Assembly (NCBI GenBank): GCA_964343975.1
Contig: CAYFLU010000026.1
Span: forward strand, 1 to 24,949
DNA: 24,949 nucleotides
From: SCUN01 sp964343975
GTDB lineage: Bacteria > Acidobacteriota > Vicinamibacteria > Vicinamibacterales > SCN-69-37
Direction: 5' to 3'
Shown here: positions 14,045 to 20,431 of the stretch, piece by piece
Numbering within the stretch: the stretch's first letter is position 1
How the letters are laid out: the number at the start of each line of letters is the position of its first letter
The notes under the pieces: model-generated
Told to the model about the DNA's origin: nothing
Databases searched by the model: none
The model's input: the letters and a program-made list of their open reading frames with translations, nothing else
Made by a program: the position numbers and the translations under genes

Positions 14045-15325
14045 GTGCCGACGCGCGCGATCGGGTTCTGGACCGCCGTGGCCCTGGTCATGGGCAACAT
14101 GATCGGGTCCGGCGTGTTCCTGTTGCCGGCGTCGCTCGCGCCGTTCGGCGGCATGGCGTTCGGCGGCTGGCTGCTGTCCGCCGGCGGCGCCATGGCGCTG
14201 GCCCTCGTGTTTGCGCGGCTCGCTGCCGCATCGCCCGCAGCCGGTGGCATCTACGCGTTCTCGCGCGCGGCCTTCGGCGATCTCGCCGGATTTCTCGTCG
14301 CCTGGGGCTACTGGACCGCGGTGTGGGTCGGCTGCGCCGCGCTTGCCATCGCGTTTGTCGGCTACCTCGATCCCTTTGCGCCCGTCATCGCCCGCACACC
14401 GGCACTGGCCGCCATCACCGCGATCGCCGCGGTGTGGCTCCTCACCGGCGTGAATCTTTGGAGCGTGCGCAGCGCGGGCGCCGTGCAGGTCGTCACCACC
14501 GCCCTCAAAGTCCTTCCGCTCATCGTCATTGGCATCGCCGGGCTGACGGTGCTCAACCCGGCGCACTTCGCGATGCCGGCGCGCGCGTCGGGTGTGGGCG
14601 GCACGATCTCGACGCTGATGGCGGCGGCCACGCTCACGATGTGGGCGCTGATGGGGCTCGAGACGGCGACGATTCCCGCGGATCAGGTCGAAGCGCCCGA
14701 GCGCACGATTCCGCGCGCCACGGTCACGGGCACGGGCCTCGCCGCGCTCATATACATCGTGAGCGCCGCCGGCGTGATGGGCGTGCTTGCCCCAGAGACC
14801 CTGGCGCACACGACCGCGCCATTTGCCGATGCCGCCCGCCGCTTCTTCGGGGATGCCGGTGCGCTCGTTGTTGCGGCCGGCGGCGTGGTGTCGTGCTTCG
14901 GGGCACTGAATGGGTGGTTGCTCATTCAGGGGCAGCTGCCGGTGCCGGTGGCGAAGGACGGGCTCTTCCCGGCGGCGTTCGGTCGGCTGAGCGCGCGTGG
15001 CACGCCCGTGCTGCCGTTGATCCTGGGCAGCGTGCTCGCGTCGCTGTTGATCGCGGCCAACGCGTCGCGCGGGCTCGTGTCGCTGTTCACGCTGCTCATT
15101 CAGCTGTCCACGCTGAGCACGCTGGTGCCGTACGTGTTCTGCTCGCTGGCCGCGTTCGTGCGCGGCGAGCGGTCGGTGGCCGGCGTGATCGCGTTGCTGT
15201 TCTCGATGTTCGCGATCGCCGGCGCAGGTGCCGAGGTCGTGTATTACGGCTTCCTGCTGCTGCTTGGCGGACTGCCGGTGTTCGTGTGGGTGCGTCGCGG
15301 CCGAGCCGGGGCACTGGCGCGATGA
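14045..15325 (+). CDS. APC-superfamily amino acid permease, AdiC-like
   Basis: The GTG start lies eight bases after the M16 stop; the ribosome site is weak, which suits translational coupling. The 426-residue protein has about 12 transmembrane segments. TM1 carries GNMIGSGVFLLPASLA (17-32), the unwound GSG substrate loop, very like the arginine/agmatine antiporter AdiC. TM6 has LTMWALMGLETATI, with W200 in the place of the AdiC gating/substrate tryptophan. These features favour a cationic amino acid or related exchanger. The downstream gene overlaps by four bases (ATGA) and encodes a guanidine-modifying enzyme, so import of arginine derivatives or export of a product such as citrulline is a reasonable inference. 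The substrate is not proven. Confidence 0.88.
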   Translation: MPTRAIGFWTAVALVMGNMIGSGVFLLPASLAPFGGMAFGGWLLSAGGAMALALVFARLAAASPAAGGIYAFSRAAFGDLAGFLVAWGYWTAVWVGCAALAIAFVGYLDPFAPVIARTPALAAITAIAAVWLLTGVNLWSVRSAGAVQVVTTALKVLPLIVIGIAGLTVLNPAHFAMPARASGVGGTISTLMAAATLTMWALMGLETATIPADQVEAPERTIPRATVTGTGLAALIYIVSAAGVMGVLAPETLAHTTAPFADAARRFFGDAGALVVAAGGVVSCFGALNGWLLIQGQLPVPVAKDGLFPAAFGRLSARGTPVLPLILGSVLASLLIAANASRGLVSLFTLLIQLSTLSTLVPYVFCSLAAFVRGERSVAGVIALLFSMFAIAGAGAEVVYYGFLLLLGGLPVFVWVRRGRAGALAR

Positions 15326-16185
15326 ACGAGTACGGCACCATCGCGCGGCTGGTCGTGAAACACGCCCGCACCGCGTGGCGGTCGCAGTCGGCGTGCGACG
15401 CGGGATGGCGCGATCTCAACTTCACGGCCGCGCCGCAGTTCGAGGCCGCTGGGCGCGACTACGAAGCGTTCCTGCAGCTGCTGACGTCACGTGGCGCCGT
15501 CGTCGAGGCGTTGCCGGATGATTCGGCGGTGAGTCTCGACGCGATCTATGTGCGCGATGCCTCGCTCGTGACCCCGCGCGGCATGGTGCTCTGCGCCATG
15601 GGCAAGCCGCAACGCGCCACCGAACCGGCCGCGCAGGCGCGCGCCTTCGCGACCGCCGGGATTCCCGTGATCGGTGCCATCGAACCACCCGGACGCATCG
15701 AAGGCGGCGATGTCGTGTGGTTCGACGAACACACCGTGGCGGTCGGTCGTGGCTACCGCACGAACGACGAAGGCATCCGCCAGTGGCAGGTGCTGTTGGG
15801 ATCGTCGGTGAACGTGATCGCCGTGCCGCTGCCGCACTATCGCGGCCCGTCGGACGTGTTCCACCTGATGTCGATCATCAGTCCCGTCGATCGTGATCTC
15901 GCCGTGGTCTATTCGCCGCTGATGCCCGTGCCGTTTCGCGAGTGGCTGCTCGCGCGCGGCATCACGCTCGTGGAGGTGCCCGAGGCCGAATTCGACTCGA
16001 TGGGCGCCAATGTGCTCGCGATTGCGCCGCGGGTCTGCGTGATGGTGCAGGGGAACCCGGTGACGAAAGCCCGGCTCGAGGCGGCCGGCGCCACGGTGCT
16101 GGAATATGACGGCGCCGAGATCAGCCTGAAGGGCGGCGGCGGGCCGACCTGTCTTACGCGCCCGATCGCACGCGCCCCTCGCTGA
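15322..16185 (+). CDS. DDAH-like dimethylarginine/guanidine hydrolase (amidinotransferase fold)
   Basis: This 287-residue cytoplasmic protein belongs to the pentein (amidinotransferase/DDAH/arginine deiminase) superfamily. Visible elements are IYVRDAS with D79, RIEGGDV (126-131), a histidine in FHLMS (H181) and the nucleophile C277 in GGGGPTCLTRP. Arginine deiminases usually have HLD at the histidine motif; HL-x-S is closer to dimethylarginine dimethylaminohydrolase, which converts methylarginines to citrulline plus methylamines. A related COG1834 hydrolase of another guanidino compound is possible. It is coupled to the AdiC-like permease by an ATGA overlap. Its last 32 bases overlap the convergent modC gene, so the C-terminal few residues (IARAPR) are encoded on both strands. 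Confidence 0.85.
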   Translation: MNEYGTIARLVVKHARTAWRSQSACDAGWRDLNFTAAPQFEAAGRDYEAFLQLLTSRGAVVEALPDDSAVSLDAIYVRDASLVTPRGMVLCAMGKPQRATEPAAQARAFATAGIPVIGAIEPPGRIEGGDVVWFDEHTVAVGRGYRTNDEGIRQWQVLLGSSVNVIAVPLPHYRGPSDVFHLMSIISPVDRDLAVVYSPLMPVPFREWLLARGITLVEVPEAEFDSMGANVLAIAPRVCVMVQGNPVTKARLEAAGATVLEYDGAEISLKGGGGPTCLTRPIARAPR

Positions 16186-16819
16186 GCGACACGATGCGGT
16201 CCGCGCGCGTCTCCACTTCCGAGAGCGTGTGCGTCACATACAACATGGGCACGCGCAGTTCTGCGCGGAGTCGGTCCAGGTAGGGCAGGAGCTCCGCGCG
16301 GCGATCGACGTCGATCGAGGCGAGCGGCTCGTCCAGCAGCAGCAATTGCGGTGACGACAACAGCGCGCGTCCGAGCGCGACACGCTGCTTCTCACCGCCG
16401 GACAACTGCGTCGGTCGGCGTGCGAGCAGCGGCCCGAGTCCGCAGAGCTCGATCACGTCATCCATCGAGGCCGTCGTCCCGATCGAAGCGTTCGCCGCAC
16501 GCCGTCGCGCGAACCAGCGGCCGAAGCCGAGATTGCCACGCACCGACAGATGAGGAAACAGGCGCGGCTCCTGAAAGACGTAGCCGACGCGTCGCGCATG
16601 GGGCGGCAGCCAGATCCCGCGCGCCACATCGGCAAAGACCTGATCGCCGAGCGCGATCCGGCCGGTATCCGGGCGAATCACACCCGCGATCGCATTGAGC
16701 ATCGTCGTCTTGCCGGAGCCTGAGTGCCCGACGACGGCGGTGAGCCCCGCGCCGATGCGGAGGTCGACGTCGAGTGCAATCGCGCCGATGCGATGACGAA
16801 TCGCAACGTCGAGGGTCAT
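16154..16819 (-). CDS. modC: Molybdate ABC transporter ATP-binding protein ModC (no Mop domain)
   Basis: The start ATG overlaps the modB stop by four bases (ATGA). The product is 221 residues. It holds a full ABC ATPase: Walker A GHSGSGKT (31-38), Q-loop Q83 in VFQEPRLFPHL, signature LSGGEKQR (139-146), Walker B LLLLDEP (159-165) and H-loop H197 in VTHTLSE. Typical ModC proteins are about 350 residues and end in a TOBE/Mop molybdate-binding domain; this one stops right after the nucleotide domain (GRVRSGA). A Mop-type domain sits instead in the regulator at the head of the same gene run. It energises molybdate (or tungstate) import through ModB. Its 3' end overlaps the convergent DDAH-like gene by 32 bases. 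Confidence 0.9.
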   Translation of the reverse strand: MTLDVAIRHRIGAIALDVDLRIGAGLTAVVGHSGSGKTTMLNAIAGVIRPDTGRIALGDQVFADVARGIWLPPHARRVGYVFQEPRLFPHLSVRGNLGFGRWFARRRAANASIGTTASMDDVIELCGLGPLLARRPTQLSGGEKQRVALGRALLSSPQLLLLDEPLASIDVDRRAELLPYLDRLRAELRVPMLYVTHTLSEVETRADRIVSLSEGRVRSGA

Positions 16820-17496
16820 GCGCGGCTCCGGCTCACGCGCTGCGCGAGATATTCCGACGCGAGTAGCGCAACGAAGGACACCGCGATCGACAGCCACACG
16901 AGCCGCAGCACAGCGGCTTCGGCGCCAGGGGTCTCGATCAGGCTGAAGATTGCGAGCGCGAGCGTTTGCGTCTCGCCGGGAATGTTCGACACGAACATGA
17001 TCGTGGCGCCGAATTCGCCGAGGGCTTTGGCAAACGCGATGATGGCGCCGGCGAGGATGCCCGGGAGCGCCAGCGGCAGCGTGATCGTGAGCCACGTCCA
17101 CCACACGTTCGCGCCGAGTGTCGCCGCCGCGTCTTCGAGCCGATGATCGACGTGCTCGATCGCGAGCCGGATCGCGCGGACCATCAAAGGAAAACCCATC
17201 ACGGCCGCCGCCAGCGCGGCGCCGGTCCAGCGAAACGCGAAGACGAGTCCGAGGTGATCGCCGAGCCACTGACCGATCGCGCCGTGCCGCCCGAACAGGC
17301 GAAGGAGCACATAGCCGGAGACGACCGGCGGGAGCACGAGCGGCAGGTGCACGAACGCGTTGAGCAGCGCGCGACCCCAGAAGCGTCCGCGCGCGAGCGC
17401 GAGCGCGACGGCGATGGCGGGCGGCAGGCTGACGAGCGTGCCCACGAGCGCCACCTTCACGCTGAGACGAACCGCCTCGGCTTCCGCAGGGCTCAT
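16816..17496 (-). CDS. modB: Molybdate ABC transporter permease ModB
   Basis: This 226-residue inner-membrane protein has five or six hydrophobic helices. The ABC-permease EAA loop is EDAAATLGANVWWTWLTITLPLALPG (121-146), and the ModB signature KALGEFGATIMFVSNIPGETQTLALAIFS follows (157-185). The HLPLVLPPVVSGYVLL segment near 50-65 is likewise typical. The length is normal for ModB. It starts three bases after the modA stop and its own stop overlaps the modC start, so modA, modB and modC are one translationally linked unit. It forms the membrane channel for molybdate delivered by ModA. Confidence 0.94.
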   Translation of the reverse strand: MSPAEAEAVRLSVKVALVGTLVSLPPAIAVALALARGRFWGRALLNAFVHLPLVLPPVVSGYVLLRLFGRHGAIGQWLGDHLGLVFAFRWTGAALAAAVMGFPLMVRAIRLAIEHVDHRLEDAAATLGANVWWTWLTITLPLALPGILAGAIIAFAKALGEFGATIMFVSNIPGETQTLALAIFSLIETPGAEAAVLRLVWLSIAVSFVALLASEYLAQRVSRSRA

Positions 17497-17499
17497 GCG

Positions 17500-18261
17500 C
17501 TACTTCACGTCGACGAGAAAGCCCTGACGCGTGAAGACGGTCTTGGCCTCGGCCGAGCGCAGGAACGACAGCACGCGCCCGGCCGCGGGCGTGGCCGAGA
17601 CGGTGAGCGCTGCGGGATACACGATGCGCGCGTGTGACGTGGCGGGGAAGGTGCCGACAATGGCGACGCCGGGATCTGCCAGCGCGTCGGTCCGATACAC
17701 GATGCCGAGCGGCGCTTCACCGCGCGAGACGTACATCAAGGCCGCGCGCACGTTCTCGGCCGGCGCGAGCGCATTCGCCACGGAGGGCCACACGCCGAGC
17801 GAGGTCAGCGCCTGCTTGCCGTACTTGCCTGCCGGCACGGTGTCGGGATTCGCGATCGCCAGACGGCCGCCGTTCAGGGCCGTTGCGAGCGGAAAGCCCG
17901 GCGCGATGGCGAGCGTCGCGGGTTGCTTTGCCGGCGCCACGAGCACCAGCGTGTTGCCGAGTAGGTTCACGCGCGTGGTGAGGTCGATGAGGCCCTTGCT
18001 GGCGACGTCATCCATCCAGTCTTGATCGGCGGAGATGAACAACTCGGCCGGCGCGCCGTTCGCGATCTGCCGCGCCAGCGTCGATGACGCCGCGTACGAC
18101 ACGCGCACGTTGAAGCCGGTCGTGCGTTCGATCGCCGGCGTGAGCGCATCGAGCGCGGTCTGGAGCGACGACGCCGCAAACACCAGCACTTCGGAATGTT
18201 GTGGCGCCGGCGCGAGGTGCAGCGCCAGTGCCGTGACGAGAGCGATCAGTCGCGTGACGAT
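17500..18261 (-). CDS. modA: Molybdate-binding periplasmic protein ModA (start codon non-canonical)
   Basis: The mature part is clear ModA: VLVFAASSL (oxyanion-binding Ser), then SYAASSTLARQIANGAPAELFISAD, NPDTVPAGKYGKQAL and YVSRGEAPLGIVYRTDA. It captures molybdate or tungstate outside the cytoplasmic membrane for ModBC. The first usual start codon, GTG at 18189-18187, lies at the first strand of the mature protein and would delete the signal peptide. Reading upstream in frame gives VTRLIALVTALALHLAPAPQ, a good export signal, but with no ATG, GTG or TTG. A strong ribosome site GGGAGG (18274-18269) sits seven bases before an ATC codon at 18261-18259; starting there gives 253 residues, a normal ModA length. 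Either ATC is used, or a substitution or base-call error hit the start codon. It overlaps the regulator's 3' end by 16 bases. Confidence 0.85.
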   Translation of the reverse strand: MVTRLIALVTALALHLAPAPQHSEVLVFAASSLQTALDALTPAIERTTGFNVRVSYAASSTLARQIANGAPAELFISADQDWMDDVASKGLIDLTTRVNLLGNTLVLVAPAKQPATLAIAPGFPLATALNGGRLAIANPDTVPAGKYGKQALTSLGVWPSVANALAPAENVRAALMYVSRGEAPLGIVYRTDALADPGVAIVGTFPATSHARIVYPAALTVSATPAAGRVLSFLRSAEAKTVFTRQGFLVDVK

Positions 18262-18680
18262 GACGCGGCCTCCCGTCCGATCATGACTTCCGTACTCTTC
18301 ACAATCGCCAGCGCGTCGTCGCCGCGCCGCAGCTTCAGCTCGTCGACGGCGTCTTTCGTGATGACAGCGGTGAGGAACTGGTCGCCAATGCGCAGCCGCA
18401 CCTGTGCCATGAGCCCGTGCACGCGCACTTCATCCACGACGCCGCGGAGCCGATTGCGGCCGCTCAGGACGACGATCGCGCCGCCACGCGCGGGCCGGCG
18501 CTTCGGCGCCGCCGCCGGATCCCGGCGCGCGATCAGACGCTCGATCTCCGCGTCGGAGATGCGGTGATGACCGCCAGGCGTGGTCGTGGTGCGGACTTCT
18601 CCGGCGCGGATCCAGTGCTTCAGCGTCGAGTAGCCGACGCCGAGCCGGCCGGCTGCGGCTCGGACCGTGAAAAGTGGCAT
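18246..18680 (-). CDS. HTH (MerR/excisionase-type)-Mop molybdate-responsive regulator
   Basis: This is a 144-residue cytoplasmic protein of two domains. Residues 1-50 are a winged helix-turn-helix of the excisionase/MerR_17 kind (FTVRAAAGRLGVGYSTLKHWIRAGEVRT, then TPGGHHRISDAEIERLI). After an Arg/Pro/Ala linker, residues about 72-135 form a single TOBE/Mop domain (LSGRNRLRGVVDEVRVHGLMAQVRLRIGDQFLTAVITKDAVDEL), which in this family binds molybdate or tungstate. It differs from E. coli ModE, which has a LysR-like HTH and two Mop domains. It heads the modABC run with its 3' end inside modA, so control of molybdate uptake in response to the oxyanion is strongly suggested. A perfect inverted repeat next to its own -10 box could be its operator. 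Confidence 0.9.
   Translation of the reverse strand: MPLFTVRAAAGRLGVGYSTLKHWIRAGEVRTTTTPGGHHRISDAEIERLIARRDPAAAPKRRPARGGAIVVLSGRNRLRGVVDEVRVHGLMAQVRLRIGDQFLTAVITKDAVDELKLRRGDDALAIVKSTEVMIGREAASSSRD
18269..18274 (-). promoter_or_regulatory. Shine-Dalgarno GGGAGG that decides the modA start
   Basis: On the minus strand GGGAGG is followed by the 7-base spacer CCGCGTC and then ATC. The spacing is what would be expected for a start codon at that position, and is the main reason for extending modA upstream of the GTG at 18189. Confidence 0.55.
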
Positions 18681-18686
18681 GGTTAG

Positions 18687-18692
18687 AGTGTA
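18687..18692 (-). promoter_or_regulatory. Putative -10 box (TACACT) of the HTH-Mop/modABC transcript
   Basis: On the minus strand TACACT is followed by six bases (CTAACC) and the ATG of the regulator, again predicting a leaderless transcript. No ribosome site is present in those six bases. A CTTGATT stretch upstream is too close to be a good -35 element. Confidence 0.45.
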
Positions 18693-18695
18693 GCC

Positions 18696-18710
18696 GATTC
18701 GGACCGAATC
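18696..18710. promoter_or_regulatory. Candidate operator GATTCGG-A-CCGAATC
   Basis: Perfect 7-bp inverted arms flank a single central A, ending three bases upstream of the TACACT -10 box of the HTH-Mop regulator. A dimeric HTH protein bound here would cover the promoter spacer, so autoregulation or molybdate-dependent repression of the mod genes is the simplest reading. It lacks a T tract and has no room for a loop, so it is unlikely to be a terminator for ctaA. Confidence 0.5.
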
Positions 18711-18722
18711 AAGCCGGAACAG

Positions 18723-19735
18723 CTATCTGATTCTGTGCGCCAGGTTGAGGGCCGTCGCGAGCAGGACGACCGCGCCGCCCTGATGCATGACGGCGATCGT
18801 GACTGGCACCGCGAGCAGGAGCGTGGTGATGCCGAGGGTGATCTGGAGGGCGACCGCCATCAGCAGGAACGTCGTCGCCCGGTGCACACCGGGGGCGGGT
18901 GCCGTGCGGCGGAGGCGCCAGACGAGCCACGGCACCACCGCGGTGAGCAGCCACGCGCCGAGGCGATGATCGAACTGCACCGTGGCCAGGTTGTAGAAGA
19001 AGTTCTGCCACCACGGCTGCATCAGGAAGAGCTCGGTCGGAATGAGGCGATCGCCCATCAACGGGAACGTGTTGTAGGTGAGCCCGGCGTGTGTGCCCGC
19101 GACGAAGCCGCCGGTGGTCGCCATGTAGACGACGAGCGCCACGACGCCCCACGCGGCGCGCCGGAGCGTGNNNNNNNNNNGGCCACGGCGGTCGGCCGCA
19201 GCAGCGAGAGCGCGGTCCACCACAGCCACGAAAAGATGCCGAGCGCGAGCAGGAGGTGCGCCGTCAGTCGGAACGGCGAGACCATCGGTTGGTCGACGAG
19301 TCCCGACGCGACCATGTACCAACCCAACGCGCCTTGGAGACCGCCGAGCACAAAGATGCCGATGAGCGTGCGCGTGAGCGACCGGCTCAACGCACCGCGC
19401 CACCAGAAGTAGACGAGCGGCAGGAGGACGACGAAGCCGATCGTGCGGCCGAGGAGCCGGTGGACGTACTCCCACCAGAAGATGCTCTTGAATCCGTCGA
19501 GCGTCATGCCGACGTTGACGAGCGTGTACTCGGGGGTGTGTTGATACTTCGCGAAGAGCTGTTGCCAGTCGGTCTCGGAGAGCGGTGGGATCGTGCCGAC
19601 CAGCGGCTGCCATTCCACCATGGACAGTCCGGAATGGGTGAGTCGCGTGGCGCCGCCCACGACGACCATCGCGGCAACCATGAGTGCGGTGAGGATGAGC
19701 CAGCTGGCCACAGCGCGCTGGCTCGAGCGAGGCAT
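18723..19735 (-). CDS. ctaA: Heme A synthase CtaA/COX15, interrupted by an assembly gap
   Basis: Start ATG at 19735. The N-terminal half (185 residues up to the gap) has GGATRLTHSGLSMVEWQPLVGTIPP, EYVHRLLGRTIGF with H92 and FRLTAHLLLALG with H160. After the gap come GGFVAGTHAGLTYNTFPLMGDRLIP, QFDHRLGAWLL and AVMHQGGAVVLL: the four histidine pairs of the COX15 heme and substrate sites. Multiple transmembrane helices place it in the inner membrane, where it oxidises heme O to heme A for cytochrome aa3-type oxidases. It looks like the long proteobacterial/mitochondrial class rather than the short Bacillus one. Ten N at 19171-19180 stand for missing bases; the two halves are out of frame only because that number is arbitrary. 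No frameshift can be claimed. Confidence 0.92.
19171..19180. other. Assembly gap (10 N) inside ctaA
   Basis: The run of exactly ten N is a placeholder joining two pieces. Both sides are clearly ctaA, so the join is credible, but the number of missing bases is unknown. Confidence 0.98.
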
Positions 19736-19758
19736 ACCCTCCGATCATAGCGGAGGGT
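19736..19758. promoter_or_regulatory. Inverted repeat flanking the ctaA -10 box
   Basis: ACCCTCCG (19736-19743) and CGGAGGGT (19751-19758) are perfect 8-bp arms. On the minus strand the 7-base centre contains TATGAT (19749-19744), close to the ideal -10 TATAAT, and the arm nearest the gene, CGGAGGGT, touches the ATG and could serve as a close-set ribosome site. A regulator binding both arms would block the promoter. Confidence 0.5.
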
Positions 19759-19763
19759 GTACG

Positions 19764-19798
19764 CCGCGCGCGTGCCGGGAATCCGGCGGGCCGCGCGG
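19764..19798. terminator. GC-rich two-part hairpin after the 2OG oxygenase gene
   Basis: Outer arms CCGCGCG (19764-19770) and CGCGCGG (19792-19798) and inner arms GCCGG (19774-19778) and CCGGC (19783-19787) with loop GAAT can form one interrupted hairpin. It lies 45-80 bases past the minus-strand stop at 19844 and before ctaA. There is no T tract; it is a possible terminator only. Confidence 0.35.
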
Positions 19799-19843
19799 TG
19801 GGCTGCTCGGTCGGCGCGGCGGACCTCGGAGCGCGACGGCGGT

Positions 19844-20431
19844 CTACTCGAAAAACGTGACGACGCTGACGCGTTCGCCGTGTGTGACGGGCATCACTTC
19901 GTGCGACGTCTCCGCGCGGAAGGTCACCACCAGCCCGGGCTCCGGCTGTAGGGGGAAACCCAGGTCCCGGCTGCGGCCGGCGCCGAGCAGGTTGTAAAAC
20001 GTCAACTCCCCGCCCGTGAAGTCCGCGTTGAGGAAGAGCACGGCCGAAACACGGCGCCGTTTGACGAGGTCCGGTGCGTCATCCGGGGCCGAGGCGCCAC
20101 CGTCTTCGTGCCGCCCGAAGAAGTCGCCGGGGCGGTACACGAGACACTCCGTTGGCTGGCGTGCCGAGAGGGGGACCGCGAAATGTCGTGACAGCGCGGG
20201 CTGGAGCGAGGTCAGGAAGGTGTCGATGACGTGCTGGCTCGCCGCAGACATCTCGACCACCGCCGTGCGACGTGCGTGTTCATCCACCGTGAGGCCCGCA
20301 CCGAGATAGACGCGCGCGCGTTCGGCGTGCGCCGCGCGCGCGTCGTTCGCGAGCGCGGCGCACGTCTTTGTATCAAACTGCTGACGCGCCACGAAGAGGC
20401 CGCACGCGGCGAGAAAGTCGGGACTCGCCAC
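19844..20431 (-). CDS. 2OG-Fe(II) oxygenase, prolyl-4-hydroxylase-like
   Basis: The GTG start shares one base with the TAG stop of the upstream S9 peptidase gene (TAGTG), so translation is coupled. The 195-residue protein has the jelly-roll oxygenase motifs: H108-E-D110 (RHEDGG) and distal H177 (TSHEVMPV) for iron, and R187 in GERVSVVTFF for the 2-oxoglutarate carboxylate. SAVLFLNADFTGGELTFYNLLG is the usual core strand pair of the P4Hc domain. No signal peptide is visible, so it is probably cytoplasmic. Family members hydroxylate prolines or other residues and small molecules; the substrate is unknown. Coupling to a prolyl-oligopeptidase-type peptidase is suggestive but not evidence of substrate. 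Confidence 0.88.
   Translation of the reverse strand: MASPDFLAACGLFVARQQFDTKTCAALANDARAAHAERARVYLGAGLTVDEHARRTAVVEMSAASQHVIDTFLTSLQPALSRHFAVPLSARQPTECLVYRPGDFFGRHEDGGASAPDDAPDLVKRRRVSAVLFLNADFTGGELTFYNLLGAGRSRDLGFPLQPEPGLVVTFRAETSHEVMPVTHGERVSVVTFFE

Noticed and set aside
17500..18189. GTG 18189 as the true modA start
   Set aside because: It would remove the whole export signal and begin inside the first conserved strand.
18723..19735. Frameshift in ctaA
   Set aside because: The frame change coincides exactly with the ten N, whose number is arbitrary.
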